64,000 bases of DNA from Ceratothoa steindachneri (GCA_963969495.1 OZ018329.1:149976502-150040501), one strand, 5' to 3'; shown: positions 51,108 through 62,739, counted from the stretch's first letter. Program-made: numbers and translations. The notes: generated by a model from the letters alone, not told the origin.

Positions 51108-52864
51108 CTTCCAGAATGAAAGAAAAAAAAAAAGCAAGATTACTTGCAGATAATGTCGGAGATGCTGATCAACGCATACAAAGAGGCAAAAAGTGATTAG
51201 TCAGAGAAGAAAGACAGAATATGAATGGGGATCTTGACATTTCTTGAGCAATGAGTGACTCAAAGGTAGATTTTTTTTGTTAATGGATAACGAAAATATA
51301 TTTAGGGTGGGAAAGGAATGAGTATGTAATTATATTAAAGGGGCAAGACTATCAGTGAGGTGGTGTTTTGAGTCTGCCTAAGAAGAGAAAACGAAATAAG
51401 CGGTGATGGAGTTCAGGGCACTCAGCAAGCTTGTGTGACTTACGGCAGGTGGTAGAGAGCGCGGTACATAAAGTAACCGTGAATATACGGTGGTAAAGGA
51501 GACCTGTTTATGGGTAAACTGGGTGATCCAGTTTATTGGTAAAGGAAGCTAATGCGGCGGTACTGTAGTATTTAATTTAACTCCAAATGTCCGTTTTTTT
51601 TATCCACTTGGCTGGGTTATGGTAACCAGAAGGAAGGAGGGAATCAGAAGAAAGATGGTGGCTTTGTAGGCTTTTAATCTTTGCTTAGGGCTACCTCAGT
51701 TCGGGCAAGTTAAATCTCTGAGTTTTAGAGTCGTTTGTGTCCTCACCTCCTTGTTACTGGCTATGAGTGTTAATAAAAGTGTTTCTTGTGTCTCCTTCTC
51801 TGTCAGGCTGTGGGCTGAAGGACCTTGGATTGAGGTACACTCACTTAGCGGTTGACTTATGATACTAAATATGTTTTGCAAGCATATTTATTTTAACGCA
51901 AATTTAGGGGTGTGGCTCCGCTTTTCCAATCCGCGCGTGTGTTCTCCGATCCGACTGCTGGGCGGAGCTCATTAGTTGAGGGTGCGTGCATGTTCATTGT
52001 AGGCACGTGTGCACCATGAGAGTATTTGAATTTGTAAAGCTGACCGGGATTTATCAAGCCGACATCCGTAGCAAGATTAATTTTGTCTTTCACCGTTTCA
52101 CGTCAAGGCTGATGGGAGTAATTCCATGTCTCTCTGTTTTCACTGTCTTTGTTATCTCTGCGGCCAGACCGTCGGCTCGCGCCTGTTTCCTAATGTGTAT
52201 GCTTATAGTTTAAGGGAAAACAAGGTGGCAGCTGCCCAATCCTAATGGATTCTTAATGGCAGCACTGTTAAAATGGGGTCGCCCAAAAAAAGTCGGAAGA
52301 GGCGTGGGAGACACTCAATAAAAATGGGGAAAAGCAAAGGATTAGAAAAAAACAGTACAACACACAGACGCACACTTAAATTAGGGGCATACAACACTCA
52401 TTCTAAAAACAAGGGCGCCTGGGGCAATAAACAAATGACATGCACCAGCCAGTGTGTTCATATATTCTCGTGAGAATACAACGATTTCACTTGCATTATT
52501 AAAAAATATTCTGCTTTGCATTGATACATAGATTATTAAACTACGATTTAACATTATTTACAAATACTTGCTTTGTTTTACATAAATTAATTGTTACAAG
52601 ACGGCAAATTATTTCAATGTTATATTTGTGCGGCCAATTTCAAGATTTCATAGGGCCAACGGGGTGCTCAATTTGTGAGGTTCCTTGTTGGTTCTACTTC
52701 ACCTTGTAATTGAGCGCTACAAGTTAGTCTAGTGTGACCAGGGAGGGAGAGGCTTTTCCTTATTGTTGTAGTATAGGGTCTGAGTAATGTATTTTCTCTG
52801 TTTTAGTTTCGTAGGCTGGGCTATGTGATCAAACGCTTCCTTAGGATAAAGGAATATAAATATA
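51108..52864. other. Intergenic stretch, nothing recognised
   Basis: Short ORFs only. No family or RNA gene that I can support. Confidence 0.45.
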
Positions 52865-53096
52865 CAGGTTGCGTCAGAAATACCTCCCACATTTTAAACT
52901 TTCACCAATGTGTTCTAATGAACTTATGCAAGTTCCAATGATGTTTTCATTTAGCTAATGACAAACCATATAGCTTAATGAGGGTATCTGAAAAAAAGGG
53001 TAAGTCATTAGCTAAATGAAAACATCATTGGCACTTGCATAAGTTCATTAGCAACACATAGGTGAAAGTTTAAAATGTGGGAGGTATTTCTGCCGC

Positions 53097-53100
<4 letters not shown>
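52865..53100. mobile_element. Foldback MITE with ~100-bp inverted arms, TA target
   Basis: The left arm CAGGTTGCGTCAGAAATACC ... GCTAATGAC and right arm GTCATTAGCTAAATG ... GGTATTTCTGCCGCACC are near-perfect inverse copies around a ~35-nt centre. TA flanks both ends, as for Tc1/mariner-type insertions. No transposase. The transcript would form a long hairpin. Confidence 0.8.

Positions 53101-53172
<72 letters not shown>
53101..53172. repeat. (TA)n microsatellite, 72 bp
   Basis: Pure TA run directly at the right end of the foldback MITE. Confidence 0.97.
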
Positions 53173-53173
<1 letters not shown>

Positions 53174-53840
53174 CTGGATTCTTTATTCTTAGGTAAATAC
53201 TCGTAGCTTGAATAAGCTTCGAAATGGCAAACAGTAATGACAACTTCTTCTGACTGCCTTTTCCACAAAAGTACACCTATATAAATAGTCATTTCATCTA
53301 CTCATAACACTACAAAAATTCAACCACCAATCAGGATTGATATACATTTAATCTTCATAGTTATGTTCATTTTTGGAATGACAGCCTTAGCGTTAACAAA
53401 TTCACCAATCAGCTTTTAGACATAGCCACTGTAATAATTGTCCAATCAGCGCCATGATAGATTTAAGAGGTTAATAACGCTCAGCCCGTTTGCACATAAA
53501 CACGGCTGAAATCCATTTTCCGAATTTTTAAGCACTCAATCAGAGCTCGGATCCAGCACACGATACTGTATGTGTATTCTCAGCAAAGGAGGTAAAGATT
53601 TGGGGGAGACATCGAAGGCGTGAACCTTTCCTTACGGGGTCTTACAAGGAGAATAACAGAAGCTCTCAAGTAGCATCTTCTCAACAATGTCGCTCTCTGT
53701 GACCCGCGTGATTTGTGCTCCAAAAAGGTCCATCACATTTCCCTTTACCCGGCACAGGAGGAAACGATTTCGGAAGGCTCCTTCACCGACTGAGTACACT
53801 GGGATTTTCATTCTTTTATTTACAAGATATAGTACTGCAT

Positions 53841-54035
53841 ACTGGAAAGTTTAACTTTCCATTTACAAAAGAGAGAATACTAAGCGTGAAGTCCATCTTC
53901 CTATTTATGAAAGAGATTAATAAAAGAGGGAAATCTATCTTCCCCTTTACGAAAGAGAAATAATACAAAGCGGGAAGTTTATCTTCCTATTTACGAAAGA
54001 GAAATAATACAAAACGGGGAGTTTGTCTTCCCTTA
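53841..54035. repeat. Tandem repeat, ~44-50-bp unit, ~4.5 copies
   Basis: Units of the type GGGAAGTTTATCTTCCTATT then TACGAAAGAGAAATAATAC. Each holds a small GGAAG...CTTCC inverted repeat. Confidence 0.8.
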
Positions 54036-54216
54036 TAAGGTTCAATGTGTGAACCGTTTAAAATTTTCAAACGAATGTTTACTTGGTTCGACCCCAAGAG
54101 TAGCACTGCACCAGATTCATATTAATCTGCATTACTCCCAATTTAAACAATTCTAACCATTTTATATCTTACTATCAAATGAATTCGAGCAGAGTGATGA
54201 GAAGTCAACCATTATG

Positions 54217-54665
54217 CATAGTTAGGCGCTATAGCGATAACGATATCGGTTATCCGATATTTTTTTCCCTGTTATCGATTAATCGGTATCGCCGATACTT
54301 TTGGTTCCAAGCTAGCGATAATCGATAATTTCAGTATTTGGTTGCAGTTTATCGAAGTGCGCGTGCCTTTTAGGCAGAAATAGGTAAGTCCTAAGTTTTT
54401 TCTAAGACTTTTCTAATTTTTATCTAAGATTTTTCTAAGTTTTCTAAGATAAAGATAAAAATAAAGATTTTGATTTATCGATTTTGTTATTTTAAACATC
54501 AATATCGTAATCGCTAGTATCGGAATTTTTGATTTATCGAATGATCGGCTATCCACTTATCGGGCGATAAATTTATCGACAGTTATCGGTTATCGCCGAT
54601 AAGGTTATCGTTATTAATTTATTGATTATCGTGATACAATTTTTCCGTTATCGCGCCCACCACTG
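54217..54665. mobile_element. hAT-type non-autonomous element, 449 bp, 8-bp TSD
   Basis: CCATTATG flanks both sides (54209-54216, 54666-54673), an exact 8-bp duplication. The right end is the inverse of CAGTGGTGGGCGCGATAACG; the left end CATAGTTAGGCGC...GATAACG is a worn match. Both subterminal zones are dense in TATCG/CGATA motifs. No ORF. It shares left and right ends with the transposase-bearing copy at 55066-56340. Confidence 0.85.
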
Positions 54666-55065
54666 CCATTATGTATATATATAAAATAATTAATAAACTC
54701 TCTTAAAATTGTTTCTAATGTCGAACTGGTTGTATCCGAGCTTTTCTAAGCGCCACTATGTCACTCAAGCCCTCGCTTCCATCCACAAAGTTTCGTTCAT
54801 TCAAAGTGTCCCACAATTCAGGTGTGTAAATTCACATCACGTGTGAGTACTGATATTTACTTTTTACTTTATTGATATTTACTTTAAATATCATTCCTAA
54901 GTTCATATATATTAATAATTCTCTTTAATCCTCACTCACATCGCTCCCGCGTTTTCTTCTAATTTTGTATCCAATCAATTATCTCTTGTTAAACTAATTA
55001 TCTTTACTCGTAACATTCTCTGTTAATTCTTAAATAAAATTTATCTTTTTTATCTCGTTTCATTT

Positions 55066-56340
55066 GGTTCCAAGCTAGTGATAATCGATAATTTCAGTTT
55101 TTGGTTCCAGTTTAGCACAGGGGCGAGCCACGCGTGCCTTGGAGGAAGAAATAGGTAGGTCCGAGCTGGAAACCGAACGTATACTGAACGGAGTGCGGGG
55201 TGGCCGGTCTTGACGTATTCTCAAAATGTTCGTTTAGCTTCAGTCTCTCAGCAGCTGTCAGACGAGAAATCACGAGGTGTTGCTCCTGCGCGCTACTGGT
55301 TTTACGCATTCTTTGATGATTTTTTTCCTATGTTCCCGTGCTTCCTCCGTTCTAATTTTTGTGCACGTGTATATGAATGCATGTACTATTCGGTGTTATT
55401 CTTTAATATCCGTTTATTAACGTTTTGAACACTTACGAAGTTACGCCCCTATTCTAAACTGATCCTATTTTTATTGTAATTTAGTAGTGCAGTGCTTTGT
55501 TATTTTATAGTATTGAATTAGTGATGGCGTCGCAAGAGACTGTGCCCTCATCAAGCCAAAGAGACTTAGCTGAGTCTATTGACTCTGAGCTCACTGAGGC
55601 TGAGCCTCAGTTACCCTGGCCATTCCTTGGCAAGTGGGTGAAGTACAAGCAGATGGTTGGCGACAGCGACATCTTTCAGTGCTTGTCCTGCCTCCCCAAG
55701 ATCACTGAGGTGAAGGTGAACAAGGGAACTAAGGCCAACCTCAAGAGCCACTTCAACAGGGTTCATCCTGACAAGGCAAAACAAGTTGATGAAGCTTCCA
55801 AGGCCAACGTTGGGACTGGCGGCCGCAACAGGAACCGGTCCGGTCAGTCAATCAATGGCGGGTCAACCAGCAAGAATCAGCGGCAGATGTCCATCGCCGA
55901 AACCTTTGGCATCATAGCCTAGGGCAGCGCCGTCCTGCAGTCCACCGTCGACAAGACAATTGTCAGGTTTGTGGTGAACAACATGATGCCGCTGCAGATT
56001 GTGGACAGTCAGAACTTCAGGGACATGATCCACACCCTCAACCCTAGGAAAGAGGTACCCTCCAAAGGAGGATGGGGAGGAGAATCGTCAAAACCTATGA
56101 GGAGATGAAGGAGAGCCTCACCAGGTAAGAAACTAAAAAAACAGTATTCAAATATTCTTACAATTGGATTATAAAATAACGCTATATATAGTCGATAATC
56201 AATATTGTATTATAATTTTGGATTTATCAATTTATCGGTTATCAGCTTATCGGGCTATAAATGTATCGCCAGTTATCCATTATCGGTTATCGCCGATAAG
56301 GTTATCGTTATACATATTTTCGTTTCCGCGCCCACCACTG
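55066..56340 (+). mobile_element. hAT element remnant with transposase, left end truncated
   Basis: 55068-55170 matches the inner left part of the 54217 element (GGTTCCAAGCTAGTGATAAT then CGATAATTTCAG). 56220-56340 matches its right part (CGCCGATAAGGTTATCGTTA ... GCGCCCACCACTG). Between them is a transposase N-terminus. No left terminal repeat or target duplication is seen. Confidence 0.75.
55524..56126 (+). pseudogene. hAT transposase N-terminus with BED zinc finger, broken
   Basis: ATG at 55524 (GTGATGG context). A BED-type finger runs WPFLGKWVKYKQM then C53-X2-C56-X19-H76-X4-H81 (counted from 55524). TAG stops the frame at 55920-55922. The same frame continues with VLQSTVDKTIVRFVVNNMMP, LQIVDSQNFRDMIHTLNPRK, the conserved hAT block. 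A frameshift then gives GRRIVKTYEEMKESLTR before a GTAAGA donor-like site at ~56128. The catalytic DDE and dimerisation regions are absent. The protein would bind terminal repeats. Confidence 0.8.
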
Positions 56341-57111
56341 GTGGGAGCACGCGACTTTTGGGTCAGCAGACTTTGGGGGGTTTTTTGCGTTTCCTTCGCA
56401 TGACTCAATTTCTGCGCACACACATCTGAATTTTACGCGCATTTCTTTAACGCACACAAATTCTACAATTCATACATTCTACCATATATGATATTTCTCA
56501 CAAACAAACATTACACATGCGGACATAGGATAACAAAGGTAAATCAACCAACATTGCCTAAAGCAACAACATTGATTGAGGAAGAAATTGATTCAATAAT
56601 GCACTCGTCTACTGCAACCAGAGAAGGAAATCCTAGAACCACACATGCTTTTCTCACACTCTCAAACTACGACTAATCAAAGCAATAATGGAGGAGGAGA
56701 AGATAGCCTCAGTTATACAAAAAGTTCCCATAAGTATTTTTATCAAATTTAGGGACATTTGGTTCAACTGAGAAAAGGTTGGGTCATAAAATAAACTGAA
56801 AGAGGCTTTCCAAGATGAATTTGTGAAGTCCCAATTTAAGGAACTCAGGGAGCTCCTATAAATACTCAAGAAATGGGAGATAAATGTCCTACCAGTTTGT
56901 AAATCAGTTAAAGGACCCTATCACGGCCAAAGGCGCTGAATATGAGCTGTTTGACCCTCTCCTCGCCCAAACTTCCATGCAGGATGCCCCATAGCATATT
57001 AGGCCTCTGATTCTAATGTCATTACCCATTAATGTTGACCAGCTGGTAAAAGCAGCCGACTAGCTATATAAAAATCCATTTGTAAATTGGATTAGTATTA
57101 TGAGGGGCTTA
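56341..57111. other. Intergenic stretch, nothing recognised
   Basis: Low-complexity AT-rich beginning; the rest may be retroelement-derived, but I could not confirm it. Confidence 0.4.
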
Positions 57112-57181
57112 ATTTGATCCGGCATCCCACGCATGAGTATCTCAGTTATGAGTGGCTCGAGTTGGTCGAGCTGTGCTCCAT
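57112..57181. repeat. Inverted repeat of gag segment, left arm
   Basis: About 70 bp whose inverse complement, with a few mismatches, is 57640-57708. Key block: GCTCGAGTTGGTCGAGCTGT. Confidence 0.8.
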
Positions 57182-57400
57182 CTTGCAGAATACTTTTAAA
57201 AGTGGAAAAGATACTTAGAGGTAATCTCTGGGCTACGACTATTGTTCTATGGTCTTCAGGAACTGCCTGGTGTAGGAGGATGAGCTCCACCATTTCCCAC
57301 CAGCGAATGGGATTTTGTGGATCGAATAGCGGAAGATGAACCGAAGAGAGAGTGGAGAAAGGGCGTTGAGTGGAAGGTGAATGAGAGAGTATGGTTGCAT
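57112..57400 (-). pseudogene. Gypsy-like gag fragment, minus strand
   Basis: Minus frame 57599-57060 contains LPLFDPQNPIRWWEMVELIL, VPEDHRTIVVAQRLPLSIFS and TFKSILQ, the N-terminal part of a Ty3/Gypsy capsid (LPxFxxxNPxxWFxxVE). It then jumps to GAQLDQLEPLITEILMRGMP, skipping a segment present on the plus-strand fragment. Confidence 0.65.
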
Positions 57401-57489
57401 GGGGGGCGAAGCTGGATGAATACGTCGTTGCTGTTGCTGGGGAGGATGCTTGCGTGGTTGTTACTGTGCCCGAAGTTGGGGTAGTTTCT

Positions 57490-57738
57490 GGTTCTTGGGG
57501 AAGGTTCAAGAGGGCGTTCATGGAGGAATTTGGGAGGTTGAAAATTGAGGACCTCCGTATCCTACTGGATACGCAGGAGATAGGAGACAGGCGCCCCACG
57601 CATTATCTAGACCATCTCAAGGCCCTGGCACATGCCAAAGGAGCACAGCTCGACCAACTCGAGCCACTTATAACTGAGATATTCATGCGTGGGATACTGA
57701 ATCAAATTAAGCTCTTCATACCACTTGTAGGGGTATAG
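57490..57738 (+). pseudogene. Gypsy-like gag fragment, plus strand
   Basis: FKRAFMEEFGRLKIEDLRIL, DTQEIGDRRPTHYLDHLKAL and GAQLDQLEPLITEIFMRGIL match the next part of a Gypsy capsid (RRIRRLLxxEELGDRxPSxxLRxL). Upstream codons in the same frame are antisense of the minus-strand fragment. A stop follows at 57738. Confidence 0.7.
57640..57708. repeat. Inverted repeat of gag segment, right arm
   Basis: Carries ACAGCTCGACCAACTCGAGC, the inverse of the left-arm block; both encode GAQLDQLEPLITEI on opposite strands. Confidence 0.8.
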
Positions 57739-57851
57739 ACCGCTACAAACCTTTCACAACAAAAGGGTCCCTGCTAGTACTATGAAAGGTATGGTAACAA
57801 CGCTGTACGCTGTTCACAGCCTTGTAATTACCATTATGCCTTTTCCAATAC

Positions 57852-58037
57852 TGTAGCGTACGAGAAGTGCAGGTGAGCGGCTTAAAAGCTTTGCTTGAAT
57901 GAGTCTTTTATGAGACTCAGTATGGCCGAGTGGATTCGCCGCTGGCTAACAGTGGTCCAGCGACGCAGGAAGCTGTTCGCAACTCGCCGGGGCTATTATT
58001 TTTTCTCTATCCCTTTTCCTACTCTCCTCTATCTACA
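57852..58037 (+). mobile_element. Solo LTR of the TRIM family, 4-bp TSD
   Basis: TGTAGCGTACGAGAAGTGC ... CTCTATCTACA, 186 bp, flanked by ATAC (57848-57851, 58038-58041). It retains both segments separately deleted in the two LTRs at 50683-51103, so it is the best template for the family. Confidence 0.85.
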
Positions 58038-58041
58038 ATAC

Positions 58042-58414
58042 TGAGCCGAGTAGTCTCCCAAAGCATAATGTAACTTTTACTCAACCAACTCTATGATGCT
58101 GGCACCATAACAAATATAGTGGAGAAGCTGTAAAATGCTTACAACAGGTACTGATGTCACCTAATCTTAAGTATAGTGAAGTTAATGCGGTAAGCAACAT
58201 CTCAGAACTTTACCTGCTAGAGTCACTTTACATTAAAAAGGTTGAACCCAGTCTAAATAATAACTAATTATCTACTTAATTAAATATAGTCACACGTTAA
58301 CAAACATGATAATTAGTTAGAAAATTCACATTGTTTTGCAAAAATAAAATCCACTGCCAATTATTTTCCTATTTTATATAAATTCCCTCGTTGGTTTTTT
58401 TTCCGTATTTCCAT
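58042..58414. other. Short AT-rich spacer, nothing recognised
   Basis: No ORF or repeat recognised. Confidence 0.5.
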
Positions 58415-59143
58415 TGTATTCGTAAGGGGAACGGCGATTTGCTTTCCTAGCCGCCGTGCTGACAGGATTCAGAACCCCATTTGGCCCCATCTGCGCCTCT
58501 TCTCTTTCTTTCTGATCCCCTGTCTTCTTACGATGCTTTCTCAGTCTCCCTACAACCACTCCCACAACTTCATCTGGTCAGCCTCTAATTTCAGAGGGTA
58601 GATGCTAACCAACTTCCTCTCACCCAACCATGCCGGATTGGAGCTGAGGGCAGATGGGATAACCCCCCATTCCCCATGAGCTCAGGTTTGGGTTAGTGGG
58701 TTTTCAACAACCTGACCCCCCCCCCCCCCACACACACACACACCTTCCTCACGTACTCTTTCTCTCTCCTTTCACAGTCTATTTGTTTTACGCCGAGCCG
58801 AAGGTTAGAGCCGCTATGCTGATGGGCTGCCAGGCCACTAGGCGGGAGGAGGGGCCTTAAATGACGGTAGCTGGTTTTGCAGGCCCCGTATTCACCCCTC
58901 GCAGAGCGGGCTACTGCGTGGGATGATGAGTGTGTGCATCCCGTTGAAAAATATCGTGTCATCATGACCAGTGATAGGAACTCTTAAAAAAAACTCTTCA
59001 CTTCCCCTTTACCACCGTTGGAGCCGCCCTCGGGCAGCTCCATTAAAGATAAGGCTAACCCCCCTCCCCCCGTGTTTTCGCAGGGGACCCTCCAAGCATC
59101 TTTGACCAAAGAGAAGGCTTACTCATATCCTATGCCTATGGCC
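58415..59143 (+). repeat. Extra 5' unit of LINE-A copy I
   Basis: About 730 bp from head to TATCCTATGCCTATGG, then the head starts again at 59144. Parallel blocks: CTACAACCACTCCCACAACTT / CTACAACCTCTCCCACAACTT, and GCCCTCGGGCAGCTCCA in both. Confidence 0.8.
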
Positions 59144-60269
59144 CCGTAAGGGGCTCGGCGATTTGCCTTCCTGTCCGCTGTGCTGACGGAACTCAGCCCC
59201 CTACTTCCTCACTTCCCCTACAACCTCTCCCACAACTTTCTCTGTTGGGCCTCTATTTTCATAGGGCAGATGCTGACCTTCTTCTCAGCCAACTATCCCG
59301 GATCAGAGCTGAGGGGAGAGTGGACAATGTTCCCTAACCCCTGAGCTCCGGTTTGGGATGGTGGGTTTTTAACAACCTGCTTCATCTCAACCAATACGTT
59401 CCTCACATCCCCGTTCCTTCTCACTTAACACTTTTTTACGCCGTGCTCAAGGTGGAGCCGCAATGACGAAGGGCTGCCAGGTCACCAGGCGAAAGGGGTA
59501 TCCTTAAATGGCGACACCTGGCGCTGCCAGCCCCGTACGCACCCCTTGCATAGCGGGCTATGGCGATGGGTGATTAGCATCTGCATCCCGTGACTAAAAA
59601 AGGGTCACGATGCCCAATGATGAGTCTAACAAAAATATACCCCTTAATTTCGACGCGTCCACCGTCGGAGCTGCCCTCGGGCAGCTCCACTGATAAAATG
59701 GAGTTCCATAACCGTTCCTCCCCATTGAAGCGGTTCGGGAGGGCAAATCCCCTTAGAGGAGAAAGGGAAGATAGGACGCATCGGCCGCTTCCCTCCCGAG
59801 ACATGCTGGCTCGTATACTGACTTTAGCGGGGGTCAGGACTGTGCCTCCCCATACTCAAATTGTGACACCGCTGCCAATGGGACCTGTATTGTACTGGGG
59901 TAAGAGCCAAATGCAGCCCCCCCACCCCGAGATAGACATAGTCCTTGAGGCAAACCAGCCTCAGAGGGTAGGGCCTTCCACGGAGCGAATCCGGGCTCGG
60001 CGCAAAGCACCGAACTCGAATCCGCCCGTTTGCAAGGTCCTCCTCAAACGGATCGGGATTCCAAGGCAGTACAAGGAGGGGGAGGGGATCTCCTCCTCCG
60101 GCCGGTACCCCTGCGACCGCCAGGACCTTCCCCAACTCTGAGAAATACTTGCTGAGGCCAATCCATCTGGCCTGGGGGCTCCTGCCGGCGGAGGGAAGAA
60201 GTGGGTTCATTCCCCGCCCTCATCTCCTAAAAAGAAGAGAAACAACAAGAAAAGAACAAAAAAGATTCG

Positions 60270-61380
60270 GTGATCCTCTCCATCATCCCCGGAGGCTGCG
60301 AAGACAGATGGGTCTGCTGCTTCGGTAAGCGACCAAGCCAGATGGGCACGTCCGTCCCCGCTGCCCCTTTCCCTCCTGGATACGGAATCCTGGACAAAGA
60401 CCAAAAGTACAAGTGCACAGAGCGATGCCTTGATTACGTCGGACACCCTAATCTAGAGACTACCCGGCGTTTTCGAGCCCGCTGGCTTCAAACGCTTCCT
60501 TGTTATTCGCTCCACGGATGGCAGCATGTTGGCTAAGGGCAACATGATCCGTACGAGGAGAGCTTTAGCTAGTGTGATTGGTAGAGAGCAGAAAGTGACC
60601 CGTTTCTGGGACGGGAGCCTTTTGACGAATGCGTCGATCCCTCCGAGGCGGCCATGATTAGTGACCTTCGGGCACTTGATGGCACGCCCGTGAGTGTGAC
60701 GCCGCAGTCAATCATGAACTTTGTGAAAGTAGTTTATGCGAGGGAACTCATGGACTACTCCATAGAAGACATCACCTTATAGCTGGCCGACCATGGGTCG
60801 GACAAGGTCAAACATGTGATGAGAAAACAGAGAGGGGCCTCGAGACCCACCGCTACACTCTTCATCACGTTCGACTGTGACAAGCTTCCTGAGTCGGTGC
60901 GTGCCGGTTGGTATCACTGCCGCGTGAAGGCATTCGTGCCACTGCCGCGGATGTACTATTGCTGCCACCTCTTCGGCCATATTAATCGCTCCTGTCGACG
61001 TGCAATTTCGGGGTTACCCGAAACTTGTGTAAGTTACTCCAAGGCTGCACACGATAAGTCCAAATCGTGTGTGGCCAAGTGTGTCAAGTGCGGAGAGCCG
61101 CACCCCAGGGCTCCCCTCCCTTCCCCCAGCGTGACCGTTTCCCGCAAGGTGAAACGGCAGAGCGTCTCCACCAAGTCCTTAGACTCACAGGAGGCAACAC
61201 TCCTGAGGGTGATCGCCAGGCCATCTTCCAGGCTTCCTAAAGCTACCCCGGGAAAGGAGTACAGTACTAAAGGGTCTTCGACTCCTGCGCCCACGCTCAT
61301 TGGTGGGCTAGGTGACTCGGAGACGGTGGATCCTCGAAAAGAATGATCCCCGCCTCGGAAGCCGCCCCGCCCTCCTATGG
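60270..61380 (+). pseudogene. LINE-A ORF1 remnant (copy I)
   Basis: Collinear with copy H ORF1 in several frames. 60816-61346 holds KQRGASRPTATLFITFDCDK, then knuckles [27 protein letters not shown] (second Cys is Tyr) and a third knuckle truncated after CVKCGEPHP by an internal deletion of ~0.3 kb, and a basic tail. Confidence 0.75.
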
Positions 61381-61561
61381 TTTCGAGGCAGAGGGAGGAA
61401 AAGACTCGCATGCCGAGCCCAACCTCCCCCAATAAGTCATCGAAGGCGACAGCGCCTTCAGCGCATTGTTCGGCTAACAGCGCCCAGAGTTTTGCCTCCG
61501 TGAAGCGTACGGCAATTCCCATGAGGATTAACTCATCGAAGAGGGCCCTTGCATCTACTCC

Positions 61562-62270
61562 GAGCTAGGCCTGGAGGGCATATTCCTTCAATGGAATTGC
61601 CGCGGGCTCCGGGCCAACAAGGGGGAGTTGCGTAGGTTCGTCTCCTCATGTTCCCCGTTAGCTATTTTTTTGCAGGAGACCATGCTGGGCTCATGTCCCC
61701 TGCACACCCTCCCGGGGTATAATGGTTTTAAAATGCCACTACCATAAGATGGGGGCCGGGCGGGAGGATGTGCACTTTGCACCTGGCACGATGTTCCCAT
61801 TCTTCTCTTCGCTTTAGATACCTCCTTTCAGTCAGTAGCTTTGCAGCTGCACCTTGATAGGAGATATAGGTTTATTTCCACGTACATTCCACTGATAGCC
61901 GACTTCTACGCGGGGAACTTTCGCCGCGTCAGGCACGGTTAACGAGGCCCTTTCTCTTGCTCGGATATCTAAACAGTAGTCACCCCCTCTGGGGAGACTA
62001 CTCTATTAACCCCCGTGGTCAAGTCCTTGCCGACCTGATCGACGAGCTTGAGATAGGTGTCCTAAATGTGGATGAGTTTACGCATCACTACTGCCCGAGA
62101 ACCGCTTCATTTTCCTGCTCGATGTATTTTTGTGCTCTCCGGATGCACAGCCTGATTTTGATTGGGGGATGGAAGATGATCTGTATTGTAGTGATCACTT
62201 TCCCATTCAAATAACATTTCAAGGGCAACTGCCACCTGAGAGCCCACCTCGGTGGTGCTTGGCGCGGGCA
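61562..62270 (+). pseudogene. LINE-A EEP endonuclease (copy I), most complete in window
   Basis: Reads [33 protein letters not shown] (Asn and Glu metal positions), [40 protein letters not shown] and, near 62160-62215, a SDHFPIQI catalytic block. Frames shift several times (61740, 61930, 62120), so it is inactive. Confidence 0.75.
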
Positions 62271-62279
62271 CGGCGGCCT

Positions 62280-62620
62280 GCATTTCAGGAAATGACTGAA
62301 TTCTCTATCTCAGTTGAGGAGTTTAGGTCGGTAGATGAGGCCGTTGAGTTCTTCTCCGGCAACCTCATCGCCGTGGGCCTGACTACTATTCCTAGGAAGT
62401 CTGGCCGTTTTGCACGCCGACCACTCCCATAGTGGTCAGCCGAGTGTGAGACGGCACTCAAACAGAAGCGTTATGCCTACATGCACTATAAGCTCCGCCC
62501 GAACGATTTCACTGTCGCTGAATTTCGTCGGGCTAAGGCTAGGTTCCGGTATATTTCGAAGCACGCCCGCCGCTCTTCTTGGCGGGCATACGTGTCTTCA
62601 CTTAACCGGAAAACCACTCT
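62280..62620 (+). pseudogene. LINE-A region between endonuclease and RT (copy I)
   Basis: [20 protein letters not shown], then in a shifted frame [16 protein letters not shown] sequence (compare copy H 46429 onward). It stops at the junction with the inverted-repeat unit. Confidence 0.7.
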
Positions 62621-62622
62621 AC

Positions 62623-62737
62623 CATATTAACTAATGTGTTTACTTTTCTTAGTATAAAATTTGTGTTAAGAACTGCACTCGTTTTTATATTTACATAGTT
62701 CATGTGCAGCTTCCTATTTTATATTTGTATTTGAATA
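62623..62737. repeat. 115-bp terminal inverted repeat, left arm
   Basis: CATATTAACTAATGTG ... TTTGTATTTGAATA. By eye it is identical over its full length to the inverse complement of 63607-63721. It is followed by AATAAAGGGCAGTGG. Confidence 0.92.
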
Positions 62738-62739
62738 AA

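Larger units (their letters stand above)
58415..62620 (+). mobile_element. LINE-A copy I with duplicated 5' region, 3' cut at 62620
   Basis: Two successive 5' units start with the LINE-A head (58417 and 59144) before ORF1 (60270-61346), the endonuclease (61562-62270) and the first part of RT-region coding (62280-62620, ending in CTTCACTTAACCGGAAAACC). At 62620 it is cut by the inverted-repeat unit at the window edge, and no continuation is visible before 64000. Frameshifts throughout. Confidence 0.85.

Noticed and set aside
53008..53292. Minus-strand ORF with a long Tyr-Ile run.
   Set aside because: It is a translation of the TA microsatellite.
57391..57490. N-terminal part of the plus-strand ORF 57391-57738 as coding.
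   Set aside because: It is antisense to the better-supported minus-strand gag-region frame; only the part from about 57490 resembles gag.
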